A DNA stretch of 64,000 nt from Mixia osmundae IAM 14324. Its lineage: Eukaryota > Basidiomycota > Mixiomycetes > Mixiales > Mixiaceae. The DNA is taken from positions 171,594-235,593 of the forward strand of contig NW_014575563.1 of the NCBI RefSeq assembly GCF_000708205.1. The letters run 5' to 3'. The notes under the pieces are model-generated. The model did no database searches, had not been told where the DNA came from, and was given only the letters and a program-made list of their open reading frames with translations. The position numbers were made by a program, and so were the translations under genes. Shown piece by piece: positions 61,168 through 64,000 of the stretch (positions are counted from its first letter, which is position 1; every line of letters begins with the position of its first letter).

Positions 61168-62962
61168 TCAGTCAAACGCCTCCATCAAGCCGGACAGGAT
61201 CGCCGCGACCGCCATCGCACCGGGATCCGGGACTTCTGTCCCCTCACGCTCACCAATGTAGGCCGCTCGGCCCAGCTTCGCTTTAAGATTCTTCGTTCCC
61301 TCTGCGCCTGTAATGGCAGCGGACACGGCCGTTCGTAGAACATTCGAAATAGTGAAAGTTTCGACAAACGGGATGAGTGCGTCCATGATAGTGCGGTGGC
61401 CTTGGCGAGCAAGCGTTGATGCTTCCAACGTCTCCAGAGCGCGAGCTGCACAAGCTGCCCAAGTGGACATCTCAAGGCTGTCCGCTGTCACGGCCAAGAG
61501 TTCGTTGGCTAATGCAGCGAGGAAGATGGCGAAAATTGCACCGAGCGTGCCCCCGCAAGCATCCTCGACTGCCTCGCTAATGTCGTGTACGAAAGAGCCT
61601 ATATCGATGCGGGATGAGTGCGGAGGACTGTTCACGAGCTTTAAAACAGCTTGCGCGCCTTGCTCGCAAGTACGGCCGCAGTCCCCATCGCCGACGATGG
61701 TATCCCATCGAGTTAGCTGCGGGCCTTGCGCTTCGAGCGTTTCGCATGCGCCGCTGATGGCCCGATAGAGCACCGATGCGCTTACCAGTACTTTGCCTGA
61801 TTGCTGCGGGCTGCGAACGTCCTTACTAGATTGTTTTGTACGACTATCACGCGATGCAGAGGCTGAGGATGTTGCACTGGGATTGGACCAGGCTGCCGTT
61901 GCTGCAGGAGCATCGAGCAAATCCAGAAGCTCGGAATTGCTGGACACGTCCGAGGCGGCTGAGCTTATGTTGAGCAGCGTTATGGAGAAGCCGGATCCGT
62001 CAAGCGAGGTGAGGAAGGTTCCCGAGAGGACTCGCACAGGGTGGATAGCTTGGTCCTCTGCAGGCTGATAAGCTGTGCCAGCACGCAATTAGGAGTGTCT
62101 CACCCAGCGCGGACAGAGTGAGGGACGTCAAGGCGCTAAGCTCGAGATTGCTCAGCCCTCCAAGATTGTTCACAAGGAGGACGAGCTGATCACCGGCTGC
62201 GAACCGCACAAAGGAGCGCTCCTCATCGTCTTGCTTGAGCAGTAGTCCTAACATTCGCGCAACGAGCTCGGCAGGCTTGGGTGATGGCGACAGCTTTGTA
62301 AAGCCGGGCTCATTATGAATGCCCATGCCAAGCTCAATTTCGTCTGCCTTTAGATGAGCGGGTAGTGAGCCTGGCACATGGCAATGATCGAGTGATGCCC
62401 CAATAGAGACCATATTAGCATTGATGCGTTGTGCGAGTGTTGTCAGCTGATGCAATGACTGACCGGCTTCCGCCGCAGCGCCGCAGATTTTCTGAGCCAG
62501 GATCATACCAGCCAAGCCACGTCTTCCGACCAGCTCACTTGCCGCACGGCCGACTGCGACATCATCTGAAATGGCAACGACCTGAACCGCCTGTCCTTCG
62601 GCGCGAGCTTTCTGTGCCGCAAGATTGAAATGGAGAACATCGCCAGTGTAATTGAGGATGAGCAACAGCGTCCCCGCATCGCTTGCGCATGCTCTGATGG
62701 CTGCAAAGACTTGCTTAGTCGAAGGGCTCGCAAAGATGTCACCCGATACAGCGCCGGTCAGCATGCCCCTGCCCACATAGCCTGCTGCCAAAGGCTCGTG
62801 ACCACTGCCCCCGCCTGAGATGATGGAGACATTGTGCGGATCCGGGTTTGCCCTGTAGATGACGCGCGCATCTTTGAGCAGTGCAAGATCGTCCCTAGCA
62901 AGCAACGCGTCGAGTGCGAGGCGCACAGGATCAGAAGAGGCATCCGAGTCGAAGAATGACAT
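61168..62962 (-). CDS. DAK1: dihydroxyacetone kinase
   Basis: Phosphorylates dihydroxyacetone with ATP, for glycerol use and detoxification. Both domains are present. DhaK: SIISGGGSGHEPLAAGYVGR, GMLTGAVSGDIFASPSTKQV, ILNYTGDVLHFNLAAQKARA, DDVAVGRAASELVGRRGLAG, the catalytic His in SIGASLDHCHVPGS, and ELGMGIHNEPGF. DhaL: TRWDTIVGDGDCGRTCEQGA, ACGGTLGAIFAIFL, RTIMDALIPFVETF and KLGRAAYIGEREGTEVPDPG. One intron starts at 62103; its acceptor is either 62073 (31 nt) or 62058 (46 nt), both in phase. The start MSFFDSDASSDPVRL (62962) fits family length; in-frame ATGs at 63043 and 63052 would add about 30 residues. Confidence 0.95.
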
Positions 62963-63285
62963 TCGTGGGAACTTATTGCCAAGGCCAAACTCGAGAGATT
63001 TGGGAATATGAGCCTGACGGGATTGAGTTCTGCGATCGCCCATGGATTTCATTTTAGAGATGGCGCCTGGATGATCATCAGCCTGCAGCCGAAAGGAGCA
63101 AAGCAGCGCAGGCGCGACGCGTCGTAGCCACAATGCTGGCTCGAGGTCATGGGCACACAGCAAGCCTGATCCAGACCATCGGATGAGCACACGACCCACG
63201 GCTGAAGCCACGGCGCGCACCGTTTAACGACTGCGACATCCTCACTAGCTACCCCTGATCACATACGAAGAACATAACACGAGCA
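62963..63285. other. intergenic, divergent region
   Basis: About 320 bp between the chosen DAK1 start and the first exon recognised in the right-edge gene. It may hold an upstream exon of either gene. Confidence 0.4.
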
Positions 63286-64000
63286 GTGACGCTCGCAACG
63301 TTCACGCCGGACTTCACGGCCACCCTGGCCGCCCAGCGGGCGACGCAGGAGCTACGAGCCAAGGACGCGATGGCGACCATAGGACGCAGCGATGAGCAGA
63401 TGCAAGCCAATACGAGCATCTCAGCTCATCAATATCTATCATCATCTGTCAGCTCATCGTCGTCTAGACGGAGACAACCGCCTTCGCGCTACCTCGTCAC
63501 TGTCATCCCACCAGAGGCACTGCCACATGATCCGCCCCATCCCCGAACGAGTCCTCTGTGCTCCGGCTATGGCTCAGCGCGTAACTTCAGGCATGCTCTT
63601 TGCTAAAATCCGCTAGAACTCATACTCATCGAACGACATCCACAGGCGAGGGACCCTAGTGCCGCTCTATCCTACTCTTTCCGGACAGGTGGCAGCTATC
63701 GCGCGAGAGTACGGCCTACCTTCAACAGGGGGTATCGTCGTATATCTGCTCGAGACAATCTCATCAGCCAACGGGCCGCTAGCCAGCCTGATCGGAGAAG
63801 GCGGTCCAAGGATAGGCGAGGATGCATGGGAGCTGCTCTGGGCCCAACTCTTTCTCGAGGATATGCTTGAACTCGAGCGCGAAGAAGCACTGCTCTTTGC
63901 CGTCGACGATCATCCGCTAGCATCGTCGGGCAGGGTACCCCCGGTGCCACAAATACCAGTCCATCTTGCTGGCGACATCTCAGTGGAAGACACTCAGGAC
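63286..64000 (+). CDS. conserved fungal protein of unknown function, 3'-partial
   Basis: Resembles a fungal-specific conserved family whose function I do not know. The first exon has LAAQRATQELRAKDAMATIG, RSDEQMQANTSISAHQYL and RYLVTVIPPEALPHDPPHPR, then CSGYGSARNF. An intron at 63591-63645 begins with GC; removing it gives NFRRGTLVPLYPTLSGQVAA, IAREYGLPSTGGIVVYLLET, then GPRIGEDAWELLWAQLFLED. The Pro-rich PPHP-R-T and RGTLxPLYPTLxxQxxAIAREYGLPST blocks are what I recognise. The gene runs off the right edge. The start is unclear: the frame begins at 63286 behind an acceptor-like GAGCAG without an ATG, so an upstream exon is likely; the first ATG in frame is 63370. Confidence 0.75.

Noticed and set aside
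62073-62103. An ultra-short 31-nt intron in dihydroxyacetone kinase
   Set aside because: A second acceptor 15 bases further on gives a normal 46-nt intron in the same frame, so the short form is not required.

Overview
This is nuclear DNA of a filamentous or dimorphic fungus, almost certainly a basidiomycete with a compact genome. The grounds are roughly 55% GC, genes split by many short introns (about 45-80 nt, with CTNAC/CTAAT-type branch sites close to the acceptor), intergenic gaps often under 100 bp, and the gene content: COP9 signalosome subunits, a Kre9-like GPI protein, RMT2 and an INO80 DBINO ATPase. A small Pucciniomycotina genome such as Mixia would fit, but that is inference. I saw no bacterial, viral or transposon genes, no CRISPR array and no recognisable tRNA or rRNA.

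Layout. 1-1.4 kb: end of a membrane-protein gene cut by the window edge. 2.8-7.8 kb: the TORC1 subunit Raptor/Kog1. 7.9-8.5 kb: mitoribosomal protein mL40. 8.8-13.7 kb: COP9 subunits CSN2 and CSN3, with a small BCL7-like chromatin gene between them. 14.8-18.7 kb: casein kinase 1 and an FHA-domain checkpoint-type kinase. 18.7-24.2 kb: gamma-COP and isocitrate lyase. 24.3-25.8 kb: a tandem pair of small secreted cysteine-rich proteins that are paralogues of each other. 26.1-30.1 kb: ALG14, RMT2 and ARP6. 30.4-34.2 kb: one large, disordered, tail-anchored-looking protein. 34.5-36.8 kb: a basic nuclear-type protein and the INO80 subunit IES2. 37.0-37.8 kb: a Gly/Ala-rich secreted protein interrupted by a 226-N assembly gap. 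37.8-40.6 kb: gene-poor. 40.6-46.9 kb: nucleoporin NUP57 and the INO80 ATPase. 47-49.8 kb: an unidentified small gene and a universal-stress-domain protein. 50.0-54.7 kb: Ran GTPase, mitochondrial aspartate aminotransferase and mitochondrial seryl-tRNA synthetase. 55.4-64 kb: a Kre9-like GPI protein, CDK11, a PTM1/GOST membrane protein, dihydroxyacetone kinase, and the start of a conserved fungal gene that runs off the right edge.

Themes. Chromatin remodelling is represented several times (INO80, IES2, ARP6 and the BCL7-like protein). Two CSN genes lie next to each other. Carbon metabolism is represented by isocitrate lyase, aspartate aminotransferase and dihydroxyacetone kinase. The two least expected observations are the tandem secreted cysteine-rich pair at 24.3-25.8 kb and the repeated use of GC-AG introns: three in Ran, one in the FHA kinase and one in the right-edge gene. 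Each of these is fixed by reading frame and, in the Ran and kinase cases, by a well-known conserved motif.
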